Shown: positions 26,490 through 34,648 of the stretch, piece by piece
How the letters are laid out: the number at the start of each line of letters is the position of its first letter
How positions within the stretch are numbered: the first letter of the stretch is position 1
Source: HGM12998 sp900756495
GTDB taxonomy: Bacteria; Bacillota; Clostridia; Oscillospirales; Oscillospiraceae
Direction: 5' to 3'
Assembly (NCBI GenBank): GCA_958477305.1
Contig: CAUEFI010000013.1
Coordinates: forward strand, 1 to 64,000
Length of the DNA: 64,000 nt
Program-made: the position numbers and the translations under genes
The notes under the pieces: model-generated
What the model saw: the letters and a program-made list of their open reading frames with translations, nothing else
Told to the model about the DNA's origin: nothing
The model's database searches: none

Positions 26490-26549
26490 GTCGGGAAGGG
26501 ATTCTCCCTCCTTTTGTGTACACAAAAGGAGGGAGAATCCCTTCCCGAC
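26490..26549. repeat. Perfect 60-base palindrome (repeat copy 3 of 3)
   Basis: The 30-base left arm (GTCGGGAAGGGATTCTCCCT and ten more bases ending in TTTTGTGT) is followed with no spacer by its exact reverse complement. The centre is the core shared with 3765 and 17154. Perfect palindromes this long are unstable and imply recent origin, selection, or activity as an element. Confidence 0.95.
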
Positions 26550-26624
26550 AAGCAGCAGACCGGGGCGGACGAAGCAAAAGCGGTGCAGATTTGAAAGCAG
26601 CAATAAGAGGAAAGAAGACAAAGT

Positions 26625-26853
26625 AATGGAAGCGAATCAACTCGTCCTGCTTGACCCATTGGGAATTCCTGGCCTCAATTCCAGGGCCATACCCCCGGCC
26701 GAAGAGCCTTGAGGGGATCTGTGTGGGTATGCTGGACAACACAAAACCCAATTTCGACATTTTTCTGGATACGGTGGAGGCGCTGCTCCTGAAAAATTAC
26801 AAGATCGGCTCGATTGTCCGCCATAAGAAGCCAGGGCGGACAGTGCCGGTAAG
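26625..26853 (+). pseudogene. Truncated, frameshifted copy of the UGSC gene at 3879
   Basis: The first 20 codons match the 3879 gene (MEANQLVLLDPLGIPGLNSR). Two bases (AA) are then missing near CCATACCCCC, which shifts the frame. Homology resumes in another frame (SLEGICVGMLDNTKPNFDIF, then RHKKPGRTVPV) and stops before the UGA/SECIS region. The palindrome-containing leader upstream is also duplicated. It lacks the Sec codon and cannot make the functional domain. Confidence 0.9.
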
Positions 26854-26879
26854 CGCCTTTGTGGTTCCGCTCTGTATGA

Positions 26880-27147
26880 TGATATACGGAGGCATTCTCT
26901 GATTCATGCATGAGCCTGTAGTCCGCTGTAATTACATAAGATACGTAGCGGCCGTATAGCGCTTTACGATCCATCAGCACGCTGATTCAGCGTGGTGATG
27001 GATCGTGGCCATTGGAGAACTGCCTCATACCTCTCAACAGGTATGGAAATGAGAAGCGTCTAGAAGCTGGGGACCCCTCTTAGACGACGAAAGAAGTTCT
27101 TTGCCGCCGGTATTTTATAGCCCCTAAAAAAGAGGTGAGTTGTAAAA
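26880..27147. other. Intergenic region with one long hairpin
   Basis: This follows the decayed UGSC copy and contains an 18-base near-perfect inverted repeat at 26968-27004 with a one-base loop. The rest (including CTCAACAGGTATGGAAATGA) could be the end of an old mobile element, but I cannot match it to a family. Confidence 0.4.
26968..27004. repeat. Inverted repeat / hairpin
   Basis: GATCCATCAGCACGCTGA and TCAGCGTGGTGATGGATC pair with a single mismatch around one T. No T-run follows on either strand, so it is not a standard terminator. Confidence 0.8.
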
Positions 27148-28068
27148 TTGAAAAAAAGTATTGTGCCGCTGCCGCCCGATCTCCAAAATCTCCCTATTAT
27201 AGAGGCGGAGTTCTGGCTGCGGATCAGTCCAGACCCGAATTTTAGAATTGAGGGGCCTGCCTTTGATCGGGAGGGGAACCTCTTTGTAACATCTCCCTAT
27301 CATGGACTGGTACTGAAAATTACCCCTCAAAAACAAGTCAGCGTCATTTCTGATGATAAAAGAATCAGAAAAATTGGCTGCGCGATTCATAAGGATGGAA
27401 GGCTGTTTTTTGCCTGTGGAACGGGTGAACTGGTGAGTATGAACCCTGATGGCAGCGATATTCGTTTCATTACGCCTCGGTTAAATGGAAAGCCTCAGAG
27501 CATGAATGACCTGGTGTTTGACAGTCAGGGAAACCTCTATGTCACAGATTTTACCGGGACACTTCCGCATCCTACCGGCGGGGTGTACCGTTTTTCCAGC
27601 GACTTTTCCAGCGTCGACCTCATTCTGGACAATTTGGCCGGACCAAACGGGATTTCTTTGTCGCCGGAAGGAAATGCGCTCTGGATCGGAGAAACATTTC
27701 GTAACGCCATTCTTCGTATCGCATTGGATGATGACGGAGTGACGATTGCCCGGGTTGATGGTGTCTGCTATGCCTATTACTCCACAGGTATCCCGGGCGG
27801 GCCGGATTCCAATAAGGTAGACGTGGAGGGAAACCTGTATCAGTGCATTGTATCGCAGGGAAGGGCAGTCATTCTCAACGCCAGAGGGATTCCCGTGGCA
27901 AATGTGGTGGTTCCAGGACGGGACGAGGGAAAAAATCTAAAATCGACCAACTTGGCATTTAAGCCAGGCAGCAATGAGGCGTATATGACAGTCGGCGGTG
28001 AAGAGGGGATTGGTATTTACAGATTCCCTGCGCTGGCAGAAGGCCTGAAGCTCTTTTCACACGCTTAA
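27148..28068 (+). CDS. SMP-30/gluconolactonase-like protein
   Basis: A 306-residue six-bladed beta-propeller protein of the SMP-30/gluconolactonase/LRE type. Blade repeats are visible as EGPAFDREGNLFVTSPYHGLVLKI, IGCAIHKDGRLFFACGTGEL, MNDLVFDSQGNLYVTDFTGT, and LAGPNGISLSPEGNALWIGET. The conserved metal-binding acid/Asn positions sit in these loops (E of the first blade, N in PNGI, D in the last). Characterised members hydrolyse lactones of sugars or small acids. No signal peptide, so it is cytoplasmic. The start is TTG behind AGAGGTGAG. It stands alone, with no regulon promoter. Confidence 0.82.
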   Translation: MKKSIVPLPPDLQNLPIIEAEFWLRISPDPNFRIEGPAFDREGNLFVTSPYHGLVLKITPQKQVSVISDDKRIRKIGCAIHKDGRLFFACGTGELVSMNPDGSDIRFITPRLNGKPQSMNDLVFDSQGNLYVTDFTGTLPHPTGGVYRFSSDFSSVDLILDNLAGPNGISLSPEGNALWIGETFRNAILRIALDDDGVTIARVDGVCYAYYSTGIPGGPDSNKVDVEGNLYQCIVSQGRAVILNARGIPVANVVVPGRDEGKNLKSTNLAFKPGSNEAYMTVGGEEGIGIYRFPALAEGLKLFSHA

Positions 28069-28333
28069 ATGAGCCCTCTAACCGTTAAGCCGAAAACGGG
28101 CTTCATTCCCAAGGCAGAGGGCATAAGAATAATAATTTAGGAGTCTGCAAGCTGCAGGGGCGTGAAAGACAGAAGACCAAGACAAAGAGGTGCGCCAATT
28201 TCGATTCCTGGGAAGGCAGGAGATTTTACCTGCAAGCATTTGCAGATGCTGACGGAGCTTTGCCCCTGCAGACGCACCATGCGTTTGGGAGAGTTTTGCC
28301 GGATCTTCAGTTGAAATAGAGGGAGTGTGTGAC

Positions 28334-29254
28334 ATGGATTTCCATCAACTTGAGATGTTTACTGCCGTTGTAGAGACAGGCAGTTTTTCCAGAGCTGGGG
28401 AGCGGATGTTTTTTTCTCAGCCCACTGTTACCATGCAGGTCAAAGCCTTGGAGGACGAGCTGGCCCAGCAGCTGCTGGAGCGTAGCTCCCAGGGCGTGCG
28501 GGTGACGGCGGCGGGCCAGCGGGTATACGACTATGCCTCCTCCGTCCTGCGGGAGCGGGAGAGCCTGCTGGCCGAGTTCGGCCGCTCCGACCCGGAGACC
28601 TCCCATGTCAGTGTGGCTGTCTCTTCGGTACCCGCCCACTATTTGCTGCCCCAGCTCATTTCCGCTTTCCGCAAGCAGCATCCTGGCGTTCAGTTTCATG
28701 TCCTCTTCTGCAACAGCTCGGAGACCGGCAGGGCCCTGCTTGACCAGCGCGCTCAGGTGGGGCTGTGCGGCAGCATCGCCTTTCTGGACGGCTGTGAGTA
28801 CCGGCCTGTGGCAAAGGACCGCCTTCTGGTGATTACCCCCAATGACGAACGCTATTCTGCCCTGGAGCCAGGCGCTCCCTTTCCGGAGCCCCTTCTTTTC
28901 TCTGAACCCATGGTGGTGCGCGAGAGCGGCTCCGGTACCCGCCGGGAGTTTGAGGACTGGCTGAGAAAGCGGACAGGCAGGGCGGAGCTGAACATCGCCG
29001 CCGTCATGAGCAATTTTCAGACCATCAAAAATGCCGTAACAGCCGGGACAGGCATCGCCGTCATGTCGGAGTGGGCCGCTGCAGACTATATCAGGAGCGG
29101 CTATGTGCTGGGTTTTCCACTGGAGGGAATGCCACCTCGGGATCTGTGTCTGGTTCGCCGAAAAAAGGCCAAGCTCCTGGGGCTGGTAAAGGAATTTTAC
29201 GACTTCATGCTGGATACTGCGCCCGGACTTTTGATGTCTCAGCCGTCAACATGA
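28334..29254 (+). CDS. LysR-family regulator, distinct from paralogs A and B
   Basis: A 306-residue LysR-type regulator with the helix-turn-helix at GSFSRAGERMFFSQPTVTMQVKALEDEL. Its effector domain has AVSSVPAHYLLPQLISAFRKQHPGV and VVRESGSGTRREFEDWL, a CysB/CbbR-like arrangement. That pattern is also found in the group named 'selenium metabolism-associated LysR regulator', but I hold that assignment loosely. ATG 28334 has a GGGAG site; an in-frame GTG lies nine bases upstream. It is well diverged from the regulators at 2338 and 16003. Its target is unclear: the neighbours are the SMP-30-like gene upstream and a tRNA downstream. Confidence 0.9.
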   Translation: MDFHQLEMFTAVVETGSFSRAGERMFFSQPTVTMQVKALEDELAQQLLERSSQGVRVTAAGQRVYDYASSVLRERESLLAEFGRSDPETSHVSVAVSSVPAHYLLPQLISAFRKQHPGVQFHVLFCNSSETGRALLDQRAQVGLCGSIAFLDGCEYRPVAKDRLLVITPNDERYSALEPGAPFPEPLLFSEPMVVRESGSGTRREFEDWLRKRTGRAELNIAAVMSNFQTIKNAVTAGTGIAVMSEWAAADYIRSGYVLGFPLEGMPPRDLCLVRRKKAKLLGLVKEFYDFMLDTAPGLLMSQPST

Positions 29255-29289
29255 TATGATAGTGACCAGACAATGATTAACTAAGCATT

Positions 29290-29340
29290 ATACAAAAAAT
29301 AAAACCGTCAAACCGCTGTACTACAGCGGTTTGACGGTTT
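29290..29340 (-). terminator. Terminator of the tRNA-Val gene
   Basis: A perfect 19-base inverted repeat (29302-29320 with 29322-29340). Read on the minus strand it is followed by TTTATTTTTT. It sits seven bases after the tRNA 3' end. Confidence 0.88.
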
Positions 29341-29346
29341 AAACTG

Positions 29347-29422
29347 TGGTGGACGATACAGGACTTGAACCTGTGACCTCCCGCACGTCAAGCGGATGCT
29401 CTACCAGCTGAGCTAATCGTCC
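29347..29422 (-). tRNA. tRNA-Val (anticodon GAC)
   Basis: The minus strand folds into a 76-base cloverleaf with CCA encoded. The acceptor stem GGACGAT pairs with ATCGTCC. The D arm contains AGCTCAGCTGGTAGAGC and the T arm is CAGGTTCAAGTCCTG. The anticodon stem CCGC/GCGG holds the loop TTGACGT, so the anticodon is GAC, which reads valine codons GUC/GUU. No integrated element or split attachment site is visible beside it. Confidence 0.95.
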
Positions 29423-29550
29423 AAACGGCACTAATTATTATATCCATTTAAGGACAGGCTGTCAATACTTATTTTGCTGTTTTGCTGGAAAATTACAGGG
29501 AAAGCTGGTATACTTAAGAAAAGCTGGAACGGGGAGAGTGGGGACAAAAC

Positions 29551-30336
29551 ATGTTTTTGGAGCAATTAAGCCGAAAGGAAATTCACTGCAGGTTGCCAGC
29601 CGGACAAACGGAGATCAGGCTTACACTTTATGGACCGGCGGACACTGACTGGGCGGTGCTTGTGCTGCCTGGGGGAGGATATGGTTTAACAGCTGCCGAC
29701 CGGGAGGGGCATCCGGTGGCAAAAGCGTTTGTTCAGGAAGGCTATGCTGCGGCAGTGCTGGAGTACAGTGTGGCTCCGGATCGCTGGCCGCTGCAGCTGC
29801 TGGAGGCGGCGGCAGCTATAGCGCTGCTCCGCCGGCGGGGAGCTAAACGAGTGGCCGTGTGCGGCTTTTCGGCTGGGGGGCACTTGGCCGCATGCGCATC
29901 TAATCTGTGGAACAGTGCGGACGTCAGCGAGGTGCTGAAACTGGCTCCAGAAGAAGTGCGGCCAGATGCGTCTATCCTCTGTTACCCGGTGATTACCGCT
30001 AAGCCGCCCCTGGCCAGCAAAACAAGCTTCTGCCATCTGATTGGCGAAGGGAAGGCGATCCCTCCAGAGCTCTCGCTGGAGGATGTGGTGTCAAACCGGA
30101 CGCCGCCCGCTTTTTTGTGGGCCACAGTAGCCGACGGCAGTGTACCGGTGGAGAACACCATGCTCTACGCCTCTGCTCTTCGGGGGGCGGGGGTCCCCTT
30201 TGAATTGCATCTGTATCCCCGCGGACCGCACGCGATGGCACTGGCCGATGGACGTACGGCGGGCCGTCCAGAACAGCAGGATCCTCACGTAGCCTCCTGG
30301 TTTCCCCTGTGTGTGGAGTGGCTGAGAGAAGTATAG
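29551..30336 (+). CDS. Alpha/beta hydrolase (acetyl-esterase/BD-FAE-like)
   Basis: A 261-residue alpha/beta hydrolase. The oxyanion region is VLPGGGYGLTAADREGHPVA. The nucleophile Ser lies in the elbow CGFSAGGHLA (GxSxGG). The likely catalytic His is in YPRGPHAMALAD near the C-terminus, with the Asp in the TVADGSVPVEN region. The pattern resembles bacterial xylan-acetyl/carbohydrate esterases and BD-FAE family proteins. There is no signal peptide, so it is intracellular. It is followed 24 bases later by an SDR gene and probably shares its transcript. A weak extended -10 (TGGTATACT near 29506) may be its promoter. Confidence 0.87.
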   Translation: MFLEQLSRKEIHCRLPAGQTEIRLTLYGPADTDWAVLVLPGGGYGLTAADREGHPVAKAFVQEGYAAAVLEYSVAPDRWPLQLLEAAAAIALLRRRGAKRVAVCGFSAGGHLAACASNLWNSADVSEVLKLAPEEVRPDASILCYPVITAKPPLASKTSFCHLIGEGKAIPPELSLEDVVSNRTPPAFLWATVADGSVPVENTMLYASALRGAGVPFELHLYPRGPHAMALADGRTAGRPEQQDPHVASWFPLCVEWLREV

Positions 30337-30360
30337 CGGCAGAAAGGTGCGTGTTGCGCA

Positions 30361-31077
30361 GTGAAGACCGTTCTTATTACCGGAGGCAGCCGCGGCATTG
30401 GCGCGGCGACTGCCCGGCGGTTTGCAGCAGCGGGATATCGGGTCGCGATAAACTACAACCGGTCTGAGAGAGAAGCCCTGAAGTTGGCGGAAGAACTGGG
30501 GGGAACCGCTGTCCGGGCTGATGTAGGCGACCCGGATCAGGTACAGGAAATGGTTGACAATGTGTTGGATAAATTTTGTCAACTTGACATTTTGGTGTGC
30601 AATGCCGGAATTGCCCAACAAAAATTGTTTGGCGATTTAACCAATGAGGATTGGAAAAAAATATTTACCGTCAATGTGGAAGGCGTTTTTTATACTATTC
30701 GTGCTGCTCTGCCCCACATGCTTCACCGCAAGGCGGGGCGAATCGTGACGGTGTCCTCTATGTGGGGGCAGGTAGGCGGGTCTTGTGAAGTGGCCTATTC
30801 AGCCTCAAAAGCGGCAGTTATCGGCTTAACCAAGGCTCTGGCCAAGGAAATAGGGCCGTCCGGGATTACAGTAAATTGCGTAGCGCCTGGAGTAATTGCC
30901 ACTGAGATGAATGCAGGTCTGAGTACAGAAGATCTGGAAGCGCTGCGGAATGAGACGCCACTGGAGTCCATTGGCAAACCGGAGGATGTGGCCGAGAGCA
31001 TCTTTTTTCTGGCCTCTGATGCCGCCCGGTTTATTACAGGGCAGACGCTCGCGCCCAATGGCGGACTGATTATATGA
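30361..31077 (+). CDS. Short-chain dehydrogenase/reductase (FabG-like)
   Basis: A 238-residue classical SDR. It has the cofactor motif TGGSRGIGAATAR (TGxxxGxG) and NAGIAQ (NNAG-like). The catalytic Ser is in VTVSSMWG, with Tyr and Lys in YSASKAA. The C-terminus is RFITGQTLAPNGG (usually DGG). Arg in SRG and the following NYNRSER suggest NADPH use. GTG start. FabG-like SDRs reduce 3-oxoacyl groups or many other ketones, so the substrate is open. It is co-oriented with the hydrolase 24 bases upstream. Confidence 0.93.
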   Translation: MKTVLITGGSRGIGAATARRFAAAGYRVAINYNRSEREALKLAEELGGTAVRADVGDPDQVQEMVDNVLDKFCQLDILVCNAGIAQQKLFGDLTNEDWKKIFTVNVEGVFYTIRAALPHMLHRKAGRIVTVSSMWGQVGGSCEVAYSASKAAVIGLTKALAKEIGPSGITVNCVAPGVIATEMNAGLSTEDLEALRNETPLESIGKPEDVAESIFFLASDAARFITGQTLAPNGGLII

Positions 31078-31151
31078 ACGGTTGGCCCCTGCTTTCGTCA
31101 ATATTTCTCACAATGGCCGCCTGGCACAGGTGGCCATTGTGTATTTATGCG

Positions 31152-31188
31152 GTTGACAATTTGGGCATATACAGATATAATTGTCAAC
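31152..31188 (+). promoter_or_regulatory. Consensus promoter embedded in an inverted repeat
   Basis: TTGACA (31153-31158), 17 bases, TATAAT (31176-31181) is a perfect sigma-A promoter. It is bracketed by GTTGACAATT (31152-31161) and its exact complement AATTGTCAAC (31179-31188), so a dimeric repressor bound there would cover both promoter boxes. It drives the branched-chain type importer. Confidence 0.88.
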
Positions 31189-31212
31189 AATTCTAGAAGG
31201 AGGTTCATGAAC

Positions 31213-32475
31213 ATGAAGAAGTTCCGTATTTTGTCTCTTGCAATGGCAGCTGCGCTGTGCTTCGCTCTGGCCGCTGGCTGCAGCGGAGGAAATTCCGGCA
31301 GCGGCACCGCCACTACGCCCGATCCGGCCGCTCCTGAAACGACCACCGGCGGCAGCGACGCCGCCCCTGAGACCTCTGCTGGCGGCAGCGATACTGCCCC
31401 TACCGGCGCGGCGTTCAAGCTGGGAGGCACCGGCCCCCTGACGGGTGCCGCCTCCATCTACGGCCTGGCCGCTTGGCACGGCGCCGAGATTGCAGTGGAG
31501 GAGATCAACGCTGAGGGCGGCGCGATTCAATTTGAGCTCCGCTATGAGGATGATGTCCACGACGCCGAGAAGGCGGTCAACGCATACAACACCCTGAAGG
31601 ACTGGGGAATGCAGATTTCTCTGGGCTCTGTTACCTCCAAGCCGGGAGAGGCGACCTCCGTTCTCAACAATCAGGACCGGATTTTTGCACTGACCCCCTC
31701 CGCCTCCTCTACAGCTGTTATTGAGGGGAAGGACAACGTGTATCAGATGTGCTTCACAGACCCCAACCAGGGGATGGCTTCGGCCCAGTACATCTCTGAG
31801 CAGGGCTTGGGCAGCAAAATCTCGATCATCTGGAAGAATGACGACGTGTACTCCAAGGGAATCCGGGACACCTTTGTGGCTGAAGCGGAGACCCGGGGGC
31901 TGGAGATTGTCTATGAAGGCACCTTTGCTGACGGCAATGACACAGATTTCAGCGTCCAGCTTACCGAGTCCCAGAAGGCCGGGGCCGACCTGATTTTCCT
32001 GCCCATGTACTACACCCCCGCCTCTTTGATTCTGACCCAGGCCAACGCCATGGGCTACGCCCCCAAGTTCTTCGGCGTGGACGGCATGGACGGCATTTTG
32101 ACCCTGGAGGGGTTTGACACCTCTTTGGCTGAGGGTGTGATGCTGCTGACCCCCTTCAATGCCGACGCCACTGACGATGCCACCGTCAGCTTCGTGACCA
32201 AGTATCAGGAGAAGTACGGCGAGGTGCCCAATCAGTTTGCCGCTGATGCATATGACTGCGTCTACGCGCTCAAGCAGGCGTTGGAGACCGCCGGCTGCAC
32301 GCCTGATATGGATGCTGCGACGCTCTGTGAAAAGCTGGTGGAGACCTTCCCCACCATTACCTTTAACGGCCTGACCGGCGACGGCGCGGGCATCACTTGG
32401 GATAGCACCGGCGCGGTGTCCAAGAGCCCCAAGGGCATGGTCATCCAGAACGGCGCCTATGTCGGTATGGAGTAA
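31213..32475 (+). CDS. Branched-chain amino-acid type substrate-binding lipoprotein
   Basis: A 420-residue periplasmic-binding-protein type 1 (LivJ/Leu-Ile-Val) family member. The signal peptide ends in LAAGC, so Cys23 would be lipidated, and a Gly/Ser/Thr/Ala-rich linker follows. The mature part shows FKLGGTGPLTGAASIYGLAAWHGAEIAVEEINAEGG, the family's opening strand and helix. Later come SVTSKPGEATSVLNN and DYDCVYALKQAL-like C-terminal helices. ATG 31213 is preferred over ATG 31207 because it lies nine bases from AGGAGG. Family members bind leucine-type amino acids, but also amides, urea or aromatic acids. Confidence 0.92.
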   Translation: MKKFRILSLAMAAALCFALAAGCSGGNSGSGTATTPDPAAPETTTGGSDAAPETSAGGSDTAPTGAAFKLGGTGPLTGAASIYGLAAWHGAEIAVEEINAEGGAIQFELRYEDDVHDAEKAVNAYNTLKDWGMQISLGSVTSKPGEATSVLNNQDRIFALTPSASSTAVIEGKDNVYQMCFTDPNQGMASAQYISEQGLGSKISIIWKNDDVYSKGIRDTFVAEAETRGLEIVYEGTFADGNDTDFSVQLTESQKAGADLIFLPMYYTPASLILTQANAMGYAPKFFGVDGMDGILTLEGFDTSLAEGVMLLTPFNADATDDATVSFVTKYQEKYGEVPNQFAADAYDCVYALKQALETAGCTPDMDAATLCEKLVETFPTITFNGLTGDGAGITWDSTGAVSKSPKGMVIQNGAYVGME

Positions 32476-32510
32476 TATGATTCCCAGCAGCTCCAAAACA
32501 TAGAGGGTTC

Positions 32511-32546
32511 CGGGAGGACCGCCGGTATACGCCGGCGGTCCTCCCG
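32511..32546 (+). other. Stem-loop between binding-protein and permease genes
   Basis: A 15-base GC-rich perfect stem (32511-32525 with 32532-32546) with a 6-base loop and no T-run. It probably limits downstream expression or protects the binding-protein mRNA. Confidence 0.75.
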
Positions 32547-32685
32547 CCAACTGCTTTTACAGAAAATGACGACAGGCCGGCTGACAATGGAAAATTGGCA
32601 AGAGGATATCATAAAGGATGGACTTTAAATTAACCTCCTTGCCGACTGTCCCTTGTCTGCCGACCGTCCAAACGAGGTGTGTGCT

Positions 32686-33567
32686 GTGACGTTTCTCTCC
32701 TACTTAATCAGCGGTATCAGTCTGGGCAGTGTTTATGCAATCATTGCACTGGGCTATACCATGGTCTACGGCATTGCAAAGATGCTGAACTTCGCCCATG
32801 GCGATGTCATTATGGTGGGCGCCTATGTGTGCTTTTTCGCCACCTCCAGTTTTGGGTTGCCGCCGCTTTTGGGCGTGATCCTTGCCATGGTGGTTTGTAC
32901 GGCGCTAGGTGTCGTTATTGAACGCTTGGCTTACAAACCTTTGCGGCAGGCCACCTCTCTGGCGGTACTCATCACTGCTATCGGAATGAGCTACTTTCTC
33001 CAGAATGCCGCCCAGCTCCTGTGGACTTCCAACCCCAAGATCTTTACATCTGTAGTAGGCACCGGCAAGCAGGAACTCTTCGGCGGAGAGCTCTCTATCT
33101 CTCATGTGACTATCGTCACCATTGTGGCGTGTGTAATCATCATGATAGCCCTGACTCTGTTTACCAGCAAGACAAAGATGGGTAAGGCTATGCGGGCCTG
33201 TTCCGAGGATAAGAGCGCCGCTCAGCTTATGGGAATCAATGTCAATACCACTATCTCGGTGACGTTTGCCATTGGTTCTGCACTGGCGGCGATAGCCGGG
33301 GTGCTCCTCTGCTCTGCTTATCCCACCCTGATGCCCACCACTGGGTCTATGCCGGGCATCAAGGCGTTTACCGCCGCTGTGTTCGGCGGCATCGGCTCTA
33401 TCCCCGGAGCTATGTTGGGCGGCATTTTGCTGGGGATTATTGAGATCTTTGCCAAGGCATATATTTCCACCCAGCTCTCTGACGCGATTGTGTTTGCCGT
33501 GTTGATTGTGGTGCTGCTGGTGAAGCCTGCCGGCCTGCTGGGCAAGCTTACCCGAGAGAAAGTGTGA
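32686..33567 (+). CDS. livH: Branched-chain type ABC permease LivH
   Basis: A 293-residue permease with about eight hydrophobic segments. It contains GISLGSVYAIIALGYTMVYGIAKMLNFAHGDVIM, a hallmark of LivH. The ATPase-contacting region is GKAMRACSEDKSAAQLMGINV and the tail is LVKPAGLLGK. The GTG at 32686 is preferred because GAGGTG lies before it; a TTG 33 bases upstream is in frame. It lies 210 bases after the binding-protein gene. Confidence 0.92.
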   Translation: MTFLSYLISGISLGSVYAIIALGYTMVYGIAKMLNFAHGDVIMVGAYVCFFATSSFGLPPLLGVILAMVVCTALGVVIERLAYKPLRQATSLAVLITAIGMSYFLQNAAQLLWTSNPKIFTSVVGTGKQELFGGELSISHVTIVTIVACVIIMIALTLFTSKTKMGKAMRACSEDKSAAQLMGINVNTTISVTFAIGSALAAIAGVLLCSAYPTLMPTTGSMPGIKAFTAAVFGGIGSIPGAMLGGILLGIIEIFAKAYISTQLSDAIVFAVLIVVLLVKPAGLLGKLTREKV

Positions 33568-33577
33568 GGTGGGCGTG

Positions 33578-34648
33578 ATGAAACGACTGAACAAGACCAC
33601 CCGCAGCAATTTTATTACCTATGGCGGCGTAATTATTGCCTTTGTGATTCTGCAGGGCATCATGGCCGGCGGCGGCCTGAGCGCTACGCTCCGGGGCCAG
33701 CTGGTGCCCATCTGTGCCTATATTGTTATGGCGATCTCCCTTAATTTGACGGTAGGCGTTCTTGGTGAGCTGAGCCTGGGCCATGCCGGCTTCATGAGTG
33801 TCGGTGCATTTTCCGGCGTGGTAGCCGCGGTATCGCTCCAGAGCGCTATTCCCTTTGCGCCCCTGCGCCTGGGTATCGCCATGGTGGTGGGTGCAGTAAT
33901 TGCAGGTGTAGCTGGATTTCTCATCGGGATCCCTGTCCTTCGACTCAAGGGGGACTATTTGGCCATTGTCACGCTGGCCTTCGGTGAGATCATAAAAAGC
34001 ATCATTAACAACCTCTATGTGGGGCTGGACAGCACGGGCCTTCACTTCAGCCTCTTGAACGATACCATGAATCTGGAGGAGGGGGGCAAAACCATTATTG
34101 GGGGCCCCATGGGAGTATCGGGGAATATCCCTATCTCAACGTTTGCCGCCGGCTTTATTCTGGTGCTGGTGACCTTATTTATTGTGTTTAATTTGGTGAA
34201 CAGCCGATCTGGAAGGGCCATTATGGCTGTGCGGGACAACCGCATCGCTGCTGAGAGCGTGGGCATCAATATCACCAAGTACAAGCTGATGGCTTTCGTC
34301 ACCTCCGCTGCTCTGGCGGGGGCTTCCGGCACGCTCTTCGCCATGAACTATTCCACTGTGGTGGCCAATAAGTTTGACTTTAATACCTCCATCCTGGTGC
34401 TGGTTTTTGTCGTATTGGGTGGACTGGGCAACATGTGGGGCTCCATCATTGCCGCTGCTGCCCTCACGATTCTGCCTGAGGCGCTGCGTGAGTTCTCCGA
34501 ATACCGGATGCTTGTATATGCCATTGTCCTGATCCTGGTTATGCTGGCCACCAATAACCCGACTATCAAGAGCTTCTTTGCCCGTCTGCGCACGTTCGTC
34601 AGCGGACGGCCGGGGGAGGAGAAGAAGGGAGGCGCCCTCCATGAGTAA
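33578..34648 (+). CDS. livM: Branched-chain type ABC permease LivM
   Basis: A 356-residue second permease. It has the LivM marks LTVGVLGELSLGHAGFMSVGAF, IGIPVLRLKGDYLAIVTLAFGEI, and GRAIMAVRDNRIAAESVGINITKYKL, where the EAA-like loop meets the ATPase. Its final codons overlap the livG start (ATGAGTAA). Together with LivH it forms the channel. Confidence 0.93.
   Translation: MKRLNKTTRSNFITYGGVIIAFVILQGIMAGGGLSATLRGQLVPICAYIVMAISLNLTVGVLGELSLGHAGFMSVGAFSGVVAAVSLQSAIPFAPLRLGIAMVVGAVIAGVAGFLIGIPVLRLKGDYLAIVTLAFGEIIKSIINNLYVGLDSTGLHFSLLNDTMNLEEGGKTIIGGPMGVSGNIPISTFAAGFILVLVTLFIVFNLVNSRSGRAIMAVRDNRIAAESVGINITKYKLMAFVTSAALAGASGTLFAMNYSTVVANKFDFNTSILVLVFVVLGGLGNMWGSIIAAAALTILPEALREFSEYRMLVYAIVLILVMLATNNPTIKSFFARLRTFVSGRPGEEKKGGALHE

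Noticed and set aside
26880..27147. Possible remnant of an insertion sequence
   Set aside because: There is a hairpin and some sequence that looks like the end of a mobile element, but I found no transposase fragment, terminal repeats or target duplication that I could defend.
29347..29422. tRNA-Val as an integration site of a genomic island
   Set aside because: No duplicated tRNA 3' end, integrase or mobility gene is visible on either side in the window.
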